64,000 bases of DNA from Deinococcus sp. LM3 (GTDB taxonomy: Bacteria; Deinococcota; Deinococci; Deinococcales; Deinococcaceae): the NCBI RefSeq assembly GCF_002017875.1, contig NZ_MUFV01000001.1:124001-188000 (forward strand), written 5' to 3'. Below the pieces are notes generated by a model. It did no database searches. It worked only from the letters and a program-made list of their open reading frames with translations, and was not told the DNA's origin. Made by a program: the position numbers and the translations under genes. Positions 36,235 to 45,461 of the stretch are shown here, one piece after another. The first letter of the stretch is position 1. Each line of letters begins with the position of its first letter.

Positions 36235-36565
36235 GGGAACTCCTGCGGGCCTGAAGTGTTCGCGGCCCGAAGCGGGAAAAACGGCGTGAAGATCACTGCG
36301 GAGAGTGGGGGGCGCCTGAAGTCGGGGTGATGCGCCGCCAGGACGCGGCGGAAGGAACGGGTGTCGCCTCTGGCAGGAGCGTCCCTGCGGCGTCCGGCTG
36401 ATCCCGGCGTTCCCACTCTCCCGGCGGCTCCGTACAACTCACTCACTGCGCCGGTTCAGAAGCACTTCGGCCCTTCAGGCTCCGCGCTGCCGACCCGGCA
36501 CGACTGACTAGGGTGGCGTGAGGAGAACGGTCATTCCCGCATGATACCGCCCCGCGCGCGCCGCG
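36235..36565. other. 331-base region upstream of prfC
   Basis: There is no ORF I would support. On the minus strand it would be the untranslated leader of prfC and the tail of the HDAC-like gene's transcript. A long-range pairing is described separately. No known riboswitch, T-box or attenuator sequence was recognised. Confidence 0.5.
36300..36421 (-). promoter_or_regulatory. Possible structured leader upstream of prfC
   Basis: In the minus-strand RNA, GGAGAGUGGG (36421-36412) can pair perfectly with CCCACUCUCC (36309-36300), closing a 122-base domain. Inside it CGCCGC and GCGGCG form a further 6-bp hairpin, and CAGG pairs with CCUG. This may be a regulatory RNA structure or chance in GC-rich DNA. 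Confidence 0.3.
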
Positions 36566-37498
36566 TCACCCGCCCGCTGCGGCCGGCGCGAAGGCGCCCA
36601 GCGCGGCGTCCAGGGTGCCCAGGCGCGCGGCGATCAGGGCGTGCGGGTCGCGGTGATACCCGCCGGCCATGACGGTCACGGTCGGCAGGCCGGCGCGGGC
36701 GGCCCAGCGCAGCACGCGGTCGTCGCGGCGGCGCACCCCGGCCGGACTGAGCGCCAGTTTGCCCAGTTGATCCCCGCCCAGCACGTCCGCGCCCGCCAGG
36801 TAGTACACGAAATCCGGCGCGAAGGCCGCCACGGCGGGCGCGACCACCCGGTCCAGGGCGTTCAGGTAGGCGGCGTCGCCGGTCCCGTCGGGCAGCGGGA
36901 TGTCGAGGTCGCTGACCTCCTTGCGGAAGGGGTAGTTGTTCTGCGCGTGCACGCTGACGGTCAGCACGCCCCCCTCGTGGGCGAAGATGGCGGCCGTGCC
37001 GTTGCCCTGATGCACGTCCAGGTCCAGGATCAGGATACGGCGGGCCTGCGCGGTGTCCAGCAGCCAGCGGGCACTGATCGCCACGTCGTTCAGGAACGAG
37101 AAGCCCTCGGCGTGATCTGCGTACGCGTGGTGCGTGCCTCCCCCCAGGTTCAGGCCCAGGCCCACACGCAGGGCGTCGCGGGTGGCGGCCAGGGTCGCGC
37201 CGCAACTGCCCAGCCCCCGCTCGACCAGCGCCGCGCTCCAGGGGAAGCCCAGCGCGCGTTCCTCGGCACGGGTCACTTGCCCGTCACGCCAGCGGGCCAG
37301 GAACGCCGGGTCGTGCACCCGCCCGGCCAGCGCCCACGGCAGGTCCGGCGCGTCCAGCAACGGCAGGCGGGCGGCCGCGCCGTCCAGCAGCGGCGCGATG
37401 AACTCGCGCGGCAGGAACTGACGACGCGGCGCAGGCGCTCCCTGGTAGGCCGCGCGGCGAAACGGCGTGAACGCCCGGAACGGATGCGTGAACCCCAC
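36566..37498 (-). CDS. Histone deacetylase-like amidohydrolase
   Basis: A 310-residue arginase/deacetylase-fold enzyme that would remove acetyl groups from lysine or polyamines. The active site is seen in GGGTHHAYADHAEGFSFLNDVAI (paired His and downstream Asn-Asp), LILDLDVHQGNG (Zn ligands Asp and His) and YLAGADVLGGD (third Zn ligand Asp). The tail carries TVTVMAGGYH. The start is GTG 37498, 6 bases after a TAGCCT box. It diverges from the nitronate monooxygenase gene with only 23 bases between the two start codons. Confidence 0.9.
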   Translation of the reverse strand: MGFTHPFRAFTPFRRAAYQGAPAPRRQFLPREFIAPLLDGAAARLPLLDAPDLPWALAGRVHDPAFLARWRDGQVTRAEERALGFPWSAALVERGLGSCGATLAATRDALRVGLGLNLGGGTHHAYADHAEGFSFLNDVAISARWLLDTAQARRILILDLDVHQGNGTAAIFAHEGGVLTVSVHAQNNYPFRKEVSDLDIPLPDGTGDAAYLNALDRVVAPAVAAFAPDFVYYLAGADVLGGDQLGKLALSPAGVRRRDDRVLRWAARAGLPTVTVMAGGYHRDPHALIAARLGTLDAALGAFAPAAAGG

Positions 37499-37504
37499 CC
37501 GCGC

Positions 37505-37514
37505 AGGCTACGCT
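37505..37514. promoter_or_regulatory. Overlapping divergent -10 boxes
   Basis: TACGCT (plus, 37509-37514) lies 7 bases before ATG 37522. TAGCCT (minus, 37510-37505) lies 6 bases before GTG 37498. The two hexamers share two bases, so both promoters can hardly be occupied at once. Confidence 0.6.
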
Positions 37515-37521
37515 GGGCGGC

Positions 37522-38544
37522 ATGAACGCACTGCGGTCCTGGCCGGAATTTCAGGCAACACTGCGCGTCCCGCTGATGCTGGCCCCGATGGCGGGCGGCA
37601 CCGGGACGCCCGCGCTGGCCGCCGCCGTGTCGGAGGCCGGCGGGCTGGGCAGCCTGGGCGCCGCGTACCTGACGCCCGCGCAGATCGGCGGGGCGATGGC
37701 CGCCGTGCGCGCCAGAACGGACCAGCCGTTCGCGGTGAATCTGTTCGCGCCGCAGCCCCTGCCGCCCGTGACCCCGGCAGAGATCGAGGTGGCCTGCGCG
37801 GAACTCGTGCCCTTTCACGCGGCGCTACGCCTGCCGCCCCCCACCCTGCCGCCGCAGGTGCAGGAGGACTTCGGCGCGCAACTGCACGCGGTCCTGCGCG
37901 ACCCGCCCGCCGTGTTCTCGTTCACGTTCGGTCGCCTGCCACCCGCCGCACTGAGTGCCCTGCACGCGGCGGGCGTGCTGGTGATCGGTACCGCCACCAG
38001 CCTCCGGGAGGCGCGGCTGCTGGCGCAGGACGGCGTGGACGCCGTGACCGTGCAGGGCGGCGCGGCCGGCGGACACCGGGGCTGCTGGCAGGAGGACGCC
38101 CTGGCCGACACGCTGACCCTCACGCGGCAGGTCGCGCAGGACACGGGCCTCCCGGTCGTCGCGGCGGGCGGCCTGATGACCGCCGGGGACGTGAGTGCCG
38201 CGCTGAAGGCCGGAGTGACGCTGGCGGCGTGCGGCACGGCGTTCCTGCTGACTGACGAGGCTGGCACGCCCGACCCCTACCGTCACGCCCTTCAGGACGG
38301 CGGGCGGCCCACCGTCCTGACCCGCGCGTACAGCGGCCGCACCGCGCGCGGCCTGCGCACCTCCCTGACCGGCGGCGTCCACTCTCCCCTGCCCTTCCCC
38401 TGGCAGAACGCCCTGACCCGCTCCCTGCGCGCCGCGGGAGCGCAGGCCGGACAGGCAGACCTTCTGAGCCTGTGGGCCGGGGAGGGCTACCGGCAGGCCC
38501 GCACCGGAAGTGCCGCGCAGATCATGGCGGACCTGACCCCATGA
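37522..38544 (+). CDS. Nitronate monooxygenase / 2-nitropropane dioxygenase family
   Basis: A 340-residue FMN-binding TIM-barrel enzyme. Family motifs are PLMLAPMAGGTGTPALAAAVSEAGGLGSLG at the N-terminus, GVDAVTVQGGAAGGHRG (phosphate-binding and catalytic loop, with the conserved His) and PVVAAGGLMTAGDVSAAL (second phosphate loop). It would oxidise toxic nitronates such as propionate-3-nitronate. A 4-base overlap couples it to the acetyltransferase gene. Confidence 0.92.
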   Translation: MNALRSWPEFQATLRVPLMLAPMAGGTGTPALAAAVSEAGGLGSLGAAYLTPAQIGGAMAAVRARTDQPFAVNLFAPQPLPPVTPAEIEVACAELVPFHAALRLPPPTLPPQVQEDFGAQLHAVLRDPPAVFSFTFGRLPPAALSALHAAGVLVIGTATSLREARLLAQDGVDAVTVQGGAAGGHRGCWQEDALADTLTLTRQVAQDTGLPVVAAGGLMTAGDVSAALKAGVTLAACGTAFLLTDEAGTPDPYRHALQDGGRPTVLTRAYSGRTARGLRTSLTGGVHSPLPFPWQNALTRSLRAAGAQAGQADLLSLWAGEGYRQARTGSAAQIMADLTP

Positions 38545-39074
38545 CGCCCGACCCGCTGATGCCCGGCACCGTGACGGTCGCCCTGCGACCCCTGCGCCCC
38601 GGTGACGAGGAAGTGGCGGTGCGCTGGGCGGCGGACCCGGTGTTCTGCCGCGCGGTGGACTGGACGCCGGGCCTGTCGGCGCGGGTGGTGCGGCGGCACT
38701 GGCAGGCGATCATCGCGGGGAACGACCCGACGTTCCGCCGCTGGGGAGTCACGGCGAGCGGCGAACTGGTCGGGTACGCGGACCTGGGCCGCATCGGGCC
38801 CGGCGGCGCGGAACTGGGCATCGCCCTCGGGGACCGGGCATGGTGGGGGCGCGGCGTGGCGTTCAGGGCGTGCCGGGACCTGCTGACGCTGGCCTGGGAG
38901 GCGGGCCTGCCGCGCGTGACGGCGCTAGTCCACGCCCCGAACGCCCGCTCACACGCCCTGATGCGCCGCCTGGGCATGCACGAGGACGGGCAGGCCGAAC
39001 CGGAATCCTACGCGGGCGAGGTGGTGGCTGTCACGCGCTACGTGATCCTGAATCCGGCGGTGGGCGGGGAGTAG
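38541..39074 (+). CDS. GNAT-family N-acetyltransferase
   Basis: A 177-residue acetyltransferase. The fold is seen as VALRPLRPGDEEVAVRWAADP (strand 1 and helix), LVGYADLGRIGPGGAELGIALGDRAWWGRGVAFRAC (beta-4 and the acetyl-CoA loop, here WWGRGVA) and a C-terminal HAPNARSHALMRRLGMHEDG typical of RimJ/RimL-like members. The substrate is unknown. It is translated from the ATGA overlap with the preceding gene. Confidence 0.87.
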   Translation: MTPDPLMPGTVTVALRPLRPGDEEVAVRWAADPVFCRAVDWTPGLSARVVRRHWQAIIAGNDPTFRRWGVTASGELVGYADLGRIGPGGAELGIALGDRAWWGRGVAFRACRDLLTLAWEAGLPRVTALVHAPNARSHALMRRLGMHEDGQAEPESYAGEVVAVTRYVILNPAVGGE

Positions 39075-39113
39075 GCAGTGGGGAGCGGGAAGTAGGCCAC
39101 CCTGCCCACCGCC

Positions 39114-39494
39114 TCAGTCCAGCAGCGTGTGCCCCGCTGCCCGCAGGGCGTGGGCGGCGCGGTGCAGGTCGGCCTGCGCCACCAGAACGTAGTCGGTGTT
39201 GAAGGTGGACAGCGCGAAGATGCCCACGCCAGCGTCCCGCAGGGGATCCAGGACACTGGCGAGGATGCCCGTCAGGGTGAACGCGAACGGGCCGTGCAGT
39301 TTCAGGGCCGCCCAGCCACGCTGCGTGGTCACGCCGGGCGGAACGTTCGCGGCGGGGCACACGACCGACAGTTCGTCGCGGACACTCATGACGCACCACA
39401 GGTCGCCCGTGAACGCCCAGGCGGGCGCGGCGCTTCCGGCGGGAAGCTGCGAGACGGCGTACTCGCCGGGCACCACGGACAGCGTCTGGGACAT
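39114..39494 (-). CDS. ACT-domain protein (ACT_7, CASTOR-like)
   Basis: A 126-residue protein with two ACT-like halves. The second half, GPFAFTLTGILASVLDPLRDAGVGIFALSTFNTDYVLV, is a clear ACT_7 match, a family fused or related to amino-acid sensing. ELSVVCPAANVP closes the first half. It probably binds a small ligand such as an amino acid; the partner is unknown. The start is supported by TATCCT 6 bases upstream. Confidence 0.85.
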   Translation of the reverse strand: MSQTLSVVPGEYAVSQLPAGSAAPAWAFTGDLWCVMSVRDELSVVCPAANVPPGVTTQRGWAALKLHGPFAFTLTGILASVLDPLRDAGVGIFALSTFNTDYVLVAQADLHRAAHALRAAGHTLLD

Positions 39495-39500
39495 GGCGGC

Positions 39501-39506
39501 AGGATA
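39501..39506 (-). promoter_or_regulatory. -10 box of the ACT protein gene (leaderless)
   Basis: TATCCT on the minus strand is followed by GCCGCC and the ATG at 39494. Confidence 0.55.
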
Positions 39507-39536
39507 GCGCCCTGCGCCCCAGGATCCGGGTGTGGG

Positions 39537-39675
39537 TCATACGGATTCCGTTTGTTTCGCCGACAATCCGGGACTTCACCGGATTGCCAGCTCCACGTCC
39601 GGAACCCGTTTCTCTCCCACTCGCTTCGCTCGGATTGAACGGTCTTTGCAGCCCCTTCAATCGGAGTCCGTATCA
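39537..39675 (-). repeat. TGA-flanked element, complete 139-bp copy; supplies stop of phosphoesterase
   Basis: On the minus strand it runs from TGATACGGACTCCG to CGGAATCCGTATGA with direct TGA at both borders. Hairpin 2 (CAATCCGG and CCGGATTG) is intact; hairpin 1 has several mismatches. The leading TGA (39675-39673) is the stop codon of the phosphoesterase gene. Confidence 0.92.
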
Positions 39676-40377
39676 GTCCCCTGTGTCCAGCAGCAGTCTG
39701 GGCCTGAATTTCAGCCCGTCGGCCGCCACGAGGTGCGCGGGGATGCCGCCGACGTGCCGCATGCTGCGTTCCACCGGTACGCCGTGCAGGTGTCCGTACA
39801 CGATCAGGTCGGGGCGGGCGTCGTCGATGACGCGGGTGATGGGGTTGGCGGGGTACGGGGGCGTGGCGGGCGGGTAGTGCAGCATCAGGATCAGGTGGTC
39901 GCCGGGTTGCCGCAGGGCGCGGGCGGCTTTCACGCTGAGGCTGAGGCGTTCGGCCTCGCGGGTCAGGAGGCGGGTGTCGTCGTCGCTCAGGGGGTCGTGG
40001 CCGGGCGTGAGCCAGCCGCGCGAGCCGCACACGACGACGTTCTCCACGCGCACGGCGTCGTTCACGACGGCCAGCATGCCGGGAGGCAGCGCCGCGCGGA
40101 GTTTCGCGGCGGTGGGCCACCAGTAGTCGTGGTTGCCGCGCAGCAGGACCTTGGTGCCGGGCAGCGCCGCGACGGGCGCGAGGTCGGTCATGGCGTCCGG
40201 GAGGCGCATGGCCCAGGACAGGTCGCCGGGCAGCAGCACGAGGTCCTGCGGGCGAACGAGTTCCCGCCACTGGTCGAAGATGGCCTGCGGGTGCCCGGCC
40301 CAGTTCGGTCCGAAGACGGTCATGGGTTTCGGGGTGACAGTGGCGAGGTGCAGGTCGGCAATGGCGTACACGCGCAT
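39673..40377 (-). CDS. Metallophosphoesterase
   Basis: A 234-residue calcineurin-like phosphoesterase. IADLHLA (DxH), LLPGDLSWAM (GDxxW), LRGNHDYWW (GNHD), LMLHYPPA and VYGHLHGV (GHxH) are in order. The WAM and DYWW variants match a group of small predicted phosphohydrolases seen in Firmicutes and Deinococcus, with no assigned substrate. It lies downstream of tRNA-Pro and a hairpin. Its stop codon comes from the repeat element, as with the other phosphoesterase in the window. Confidence 0.9.
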   Translation of the reverse strand: MRVYAIADLHLATVTPKPMTVFGPNWAGHPQAIFDQWRELVRPQDLVLLPGDLSWAMRLPDAMTDLAPVAALPGTKVLLRGNHDYWWPTAAKLRAALPPGMLAVVNDAVRVENVVVCGSRGWLTPGHDPLSDDDTRLLTREAERLSLSVKAARALRQPGDHLILMLHYPPATPPYPANPITRVIDDARPDLIVYGHLHGVPVERSMRHVGGIPAHLVAADGLKFRPRLLLDTGD

Positions 40378-40433
40378 GGGGTCTGGGTCGTCTCCGGGCT
40401 CGGGCGGGGGGGCGAAGGGGCGGGGCGGGTAAC

Positions 40434-40469
40434 AGAAGGGCCCCCCGCAGGATACGGGAGGGCCTTCTC
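40434..40469 (-). terminator. Hairpin terminator after tRNA-Pro
   Basis: AGAAGG(G)CC-CCC and GGG-GGCCTTCT arms pair with one or two mismatches around GCAGGATAC. It separates the tRNA gene from the phosphoesterase gene. Confidence 0.6.
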
Positions 40470-40478
40470 TTCTGATGA

Positions 40479-40555
<77 letters not shown>

Positions 40556-40636
40556 AACCCGACCACCGCCCGGCTGTTGCTGGGCAGGGGGTAGTCTACG
40601 CGGCGTCCTGCGGGGTGTCAAGCGCGGCGGGGCGGG

Positions 40637-41257
40637 TCATTCCGGGTCGTTCCAGTCCTCCGGGCTGTCCCCGGGGGCGTCCAGCAACTCCTCTTCCGGG
40701 TCCTCCCCTTCCGGCAGGCTGGCGACGTGCTCGCGGATGGCGGGCCAGATGACGTTCCCGGTAAAGCCGCGCCGCGCCAGGAACCCGAAGGCGCTGGCCT
40801 GCGGATCACGCTTGCGGGCAAAGGACGACCAGCGGCGTTGCAGGAGTTCGCGCACGACCTGCGTCTCGTCGTCGGGGTCGCGGGCGTCCACGGTCTCGCG
40901 AATCAGGTCGTCGGTCAGGCCGCGGCGTTTGAGAGTCTGACGGACGCGCAGTTCTCCCACGCCGCGCCGCGACCCTTCCACCCGCGCGACCTGCGCGTCG
41001 TCCTGGTAGCCGAGTTCCTGCACGCGAGCCAGCACCTCGGCGATCAGGTCGGGGTTCTCGCTGCGTTTCTCCAGTTTGGCCCGCAGTTCCGCCTGCGTCA
41101 GCGCCCGCTGGCCCAGGGCGCGGAAGGCGTAGCCGATCAGGGCGTCGCGCTGCTCCTGCGGGGTGCGTTCCCGCGCGGGCCGGGCGGGCAGCGTGTCCTC
41201 CAGGCCCACGTCGGGCGTGCGGGCCGGGCGGCGTCCGGGTCTGTATCGTCCGGTCAT
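40637..41257 (-). CDS. recX: Regulatory protein RecX
   Basis: A 206-residue RecA modulator. Three helical repeats are visible: ALIGYAFRALGQRALTQAELRAKL, then ELRVRQTLKRRGLTDDLI, then ASAFGFLARRGFTGNVIWPAI. An N-terminal Arg-rich extension and an acidic C-terminal tail (EGEDPEEELL onward) are typical for Deinococcus homologues. ATG 41257 (MTGRYRPGRR) is preferred over GTG/ATG codons upstream, which would run into the divergent rpsT promoter. recA is not in the window. Confidence 0.9.
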   Translation of the reverse strand: MTGRYRPGRRPARTPDVGLEDTLPARPARERTPQEQRDALIGYAFRALGQRALTQAELRAKLEKRSENPDLIAEVLARVQELGYQDDAQVARVEGSRRGVGELRVRQTLKRRGLTDDLIRETVDARDPDDETQVVRELLQRRWSSFARKRDPQASAFGFLARRGFTGNVIWPAIREHVASLPEGEDPEEELLDAPGDSPEDWNDPE

Positions 41258-41274
41258 GCCCGACAGTATGCCGC

Positions 41275-41303
41275 TTGCCACGGCCCGCAAAGGCAGGTAT
41301 AGT
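41275..41303 (+). promoter_or_regulatory. Promoter of rpsT
   Basis: TTGCCA (41275-41280), exactly 17 bases, then TATAGT (41298-41303). It is one of the best sigma-70-like promoters in the window and leaves a leader of about 165 bases before the rpsT ATG. Confidence 0.75.
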
Positions 41304-41754
<451 letters not shown>

Positions 41755-41759
41755 GCCCA

Positions 41760-41816
41760 CAGGCAACGCGAAACCCCGTCCCACCCCAGCGGTGAGGCGG
41801 GGTTTCGCGTTGCCTG
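41760..41816 (+). terminator. Long hairpin terminator of rpsT
   Basis: A 19-bp perfect stem (CAGGCAACGCGAAACCCCG and its complement) around a 19-base loop. Confidence 0.85.
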
Positions 41817-41832
41817 TCGCAGCCGAGCCGCG

Positions 41833-41870
41833 AAAAAGGCGGCGACTCCCACCCTCGGGAGTCGCCGCCT
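41833..41870 (-). terminator. Terminator of the secreted protein gene
   Basis: A 14-bp perfect stem (AGGCGGCGACTCCC) with a 6-base loop is followed, on the minus strand, by TTTTT. It belongs to the minus-strand gene ending at 41895. Confidence 0.88.
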
Positions 41871-41894
41871 GCCTGACGCTGCTCTGGCTGGTGC

Positions 41895-42404
41895 TTACTT
41901 GACCGTAACGCGGATGGCGCAGGTGCCTTCCTGCCCGGCGGTCAGGCGCGCGATATTCCAGCGGACAGCGGTGTACTCGCTGGGTTTGACCTCGACCTTC
42001 TTCTGCACGGTCTTGCCGTTCTCGGTCACCGTCACGGTCTTCATGAGGGGCGCGGCGGCGAAGGTCTTACCGTCGGTGCTGTACTGCGTGGTCACGCCGC
42101 CCACCGTGCAGGTCGCCCGCTGGAAGGTGGTGGCCGGGTCGACTTTCATGTTCAGGACGATGCTGCTCAGGACGCCCTTGCTGACGTTCTTGAAGGTCTG
42201 CGTGAGCGACAGGACGCTGCCGGGCACGACCTGAGTCTTGCTGGCGTCGGTCAGGACCTCAACTTTCTTGCCGTCGCGGGTTTCCTGCGTGACGACCAGG
42301 TTCGCGGCCGTCAGGGTCAGGGGGCTGGGGGTGGTGGCGGCGGCACCGGCGAGCGTGCCGAGAACAGCGGCGCCGAGCAGGACAGTACGGATCAGGTGGG
42401 ACAT
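41895..42404 (-). CDS. Secreted protein of unknown function
   Basis: A 169-residue protein with a signal peptide (MSHLIRTVLLGAAVLGTLAGAAAT). The mature part looks like a single immunoglobulin-like beta-sandwich: VVPGSVLSLTQTFKNVSKGV, then SSIVLNMKVDPATTF, then YTAVRWNIARLTAGQEGTCAIRVTVK, as in DUF11-type repeats. Two Cys (in RATCTVGG and EGTCAIR) could form a disulfide. GGAGG 7 bases before ATG supports the start. No enzymatic motif is visible. Confidence 0.75.
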   Translation of the reverse strand: MSHLIRTVLLGAAVLGTLAGAAATTPSPLTLTAANLVVTQETRDGKKVEVLTDASKTQVVPGSVLSLTQTFKNVSKGVLSSIVLNMKVDPATTFQRATCTVGGVTTQYSTDGKTFAAAPLMKTVTVTENGKTVQKKVEVKPSEYTAVRWNIARLTAGQEGTCAIRVTVK

Positions 42405-42564
42405 GGTGGAACCTCCGAAAGTGAAGTGCGCGCAGGGGGGTGGGGGCGGCGTCCGGTCTGTGGGCGCCTGTGCCTTCCATGATTACTGCGGGCGTTCATG
42501 AGCTGCGTGGGGGCCGCTGGGGGCATTCATCCCCCACTGCGGCCCCCCGGCGGTCAGATTCAGG

Positions 42565-43899
<1,335 letters not shown>

Positions 43900-43942
43900 G
43901 ATGAGGCCCATCATACGCGTGGGAGTGCCGTGAGTACCTGAC

Positions 43943-44102
43943 TCATACGGATTCCGTTTGTTTCGCCAACAATCCGGAACTTCACCGGATTGCCGGCTCC
44001 ACGTCCGGAACCCGTTTTGCTCCCACTCTGCGGAGCAGCTCTACGAGTCGCTTCGCTCGGACCCAGCGGGCTTTGCAGCCCCTTCAATCGGAGTCCGTAT
44101 CA
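43943..44102 (-). repeat. TGA-flanked element, complete 160-bp copy
   Basis: On the minus strand it runs from TGATACGGACTCCG to CGGAATCCGTATGA and is of the long class, with direct TGA at both borders. It lies in the intergenic region upstream of glmM and does not touch a stop codon. Confidence 0.92.
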
Positions 44103-44181
44103 TGACTGACCAGCGGGAACGGTCTTCTTGCACCGGGTTCAGTCCCGGCAACCCGGCGGGGCGCAGCCGCGTACCGGAGGC

Positions 44182-44421
44182 ATGAGTGGATTCTCTGGCG
44201 GGTCGTTTTCGTTCAGTCGCAGCGGACGTGGTGGCGGTCTGGGTGGGCTGCTCGGCGGGCGTCACAGCCGCAGCAGTTTCAGCGGGGGCCGCGCCCATTA
44301 CGGACGGCGCGGGCACTACCGGCAGCGGCGCGGCGGGTGCCTGGGCTGCCTGGGCGTGGTCGCGCTGGTGACCGTCACCGTGGCGGGCGGCGCGGCAGGC
44401 CTGCTGACGCTGCTGGCCTGA
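44182..44421 (+). CDS. Small Gly/Arg/Ser-rich protein with one membrane segment
   Basis: A 79-residue protein. The N-terminal two thirds is a low-complexity Gly-Ser-Arg segment (GFSGGSFSFSRSGRGGGLGG onward) with several His and Tyr. The C-terminus GVVALVTVTVAGGAAGLLTLLA is a single membrane helix after a Cys pair (CLGC). GGAGG sits only one base before the ATG, so the start is uncertain. The stop overlaps the next ATG (TGATG). The function is unknown. Confidence 0.5.
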   Translation: MSGFSGGSFSFSRSGRGGGLGGLLGGRHSRSSFSGGRAHYGRRGHYRQRRGGCLGCLGVVALVTVTVAGGAAGLLTLLA

Positions 44422-45458
44422 TGCGCGCAGGGCCGGCCGCCGCGCTGGCCGACACGCTGACCGTGCTGCGCGGCGACGGGCCGGTGATCCTGCACGCCCG
44501 CCGCTGGCCGCGCGACCTGCACGCCCTGTTTCCGGGTGCGGGCCGCCCGCTGGAAAGCTGGGTGGGTGAGGGGGCGGCCTTCGCACGCTTCAACGCAGGC
44601 GGGGAGCCGCTGTTCCTGAAGTTCATCCCGGCCGGCTGGCGGGACCGCCGCGCCTGGAAACGCCTGACGCGCGAGGCGGCGTACCTGCGCGACCTCGCGC
44701 CGCTGTCGCCGGTGCCGCACGCTCCGTTCCGACACGCGGCGCAGTCCGCGCATACGCCGCACGCGCACCTGCTGACCCGCGACCTGACCGAGGAGACGAC
44801 CGGCTGGGGGGCGTTTGAGGACGACGCGGCGCGCGGCGCGGCCCTGCTGGAGATCGCGCGGCTGCTGGCACGGCACCACGCGTTCTGGGCGGGTCCGGGG
44901 CAGGCGGCGCTACGCGGCCCGTGGGCGTGGCAGCTGGAGCGGGTGCTGGAGCGCGCCGCCCGGATGCACGCCGGGCTGGCAGCAGGCGGTCTGAGCGGCC
45001 CGGACGGACGGCCCGCGCCGCTGCCAGAGCCGGTGGTGCGGGCAGCGCGGGAGGCCGCCGGGCAGCTGCCGGCGCTGCTGGCGGCGGCCCCGCTGACGAC
45101 CCTGGTCCACGGCGACATTCACGCGGGGCAGGTGCTGTGGCGCGGGCCGGAGCCGGTCCTGATCGATTACGGGCAGGTGCATGCCAGCGTGCCGGGCGAG
45201 GACCTCGCGCACCTGCTGGCCGTGCGCCTGGACGCCGCCGACCGCGCCCGCCTGGGCCCGGAGCTGCGCGGCGCGTACCGGGATGAACTGGCCCGCTGCG
45301 GCCTGCGCCTGACGGATACGGAACTGGCGGCGCAGGAACGCGCGGGACTGGCCCTGAATCTGCTGTCGGTGGTGCGGCAGGCCGCCCGCACGCCGGAGCG
45401 GGGCACGGCCGAGGCGGCGCTGAAGGTCACGGCTGCGTGGGTGGAACCGGCCGGGTGA
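44421..45458 (+). CDS. Aminoglycoside phosphotransferase (APH)-like kinase
   Basis: A 345-residue protein-kinase-fold phosphotransferase. An N-lobe lysine appears in EPLFLKFIPAGW. The catalytic loop is VHGDIHAGQVLW, where Asp is the base but the usual Asn of HGDxxxxN is Gln. The Mg-binding Asp is in VLIDYGQVH, and GEDLAHLLAVRL continues as in APH proteins. The substrate is unknown; members phosphorylate aminoglycosides, choline, sugars or proteins. It is coupled by TGATG overlap to the small membrane protein. Confidence 0.85.
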   Translation: MRAGPAAALADTLTVLRGDGPVILHARRWPRDLHALFPGAGRPLESWVGEGAAFARFNAGGEPLFLKFIPAGWRDRRAWKRLTREAAYLRDLAPLSPVPHAPFRHAAQSAHTPHAHLLTRDLTEETTGWGAFEDDAARGAALLEIARLLARHHAFWAGPGQAALRGPWAWQLERVLERAARMHAGLAAGGLSGPDGRPAPLPEPVVRAAREAAGQLPALLAAAPLTTLVHGDIHAGQVLWRGPEPVLIDYGQVHASVPGEDLAHLLAVRLDAADRARLGPELRGAYRDELARCGLRLTDTELAAQERAGLALNLLSVVRQAARTPERGTAEAALKVTAAWVEPAG

Positions 45459-45461
45459 GGA

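Noticed and set aside
36235..36565. T-box or known riboswitch upstream of prfC
   Set aside because: No T-box sequence (AGGGTGGNACCGCG) and no FMN, TPP, glycine or cobalamin core sequences were seen.
44041..44586. Minus-strand frame ending near the 43943-44102 repeat copy
   Set aside because: Shadow of the small Gly-rich protein and the APH-like gene. It would have been another stop-codon case, but it is not credible as a gene.
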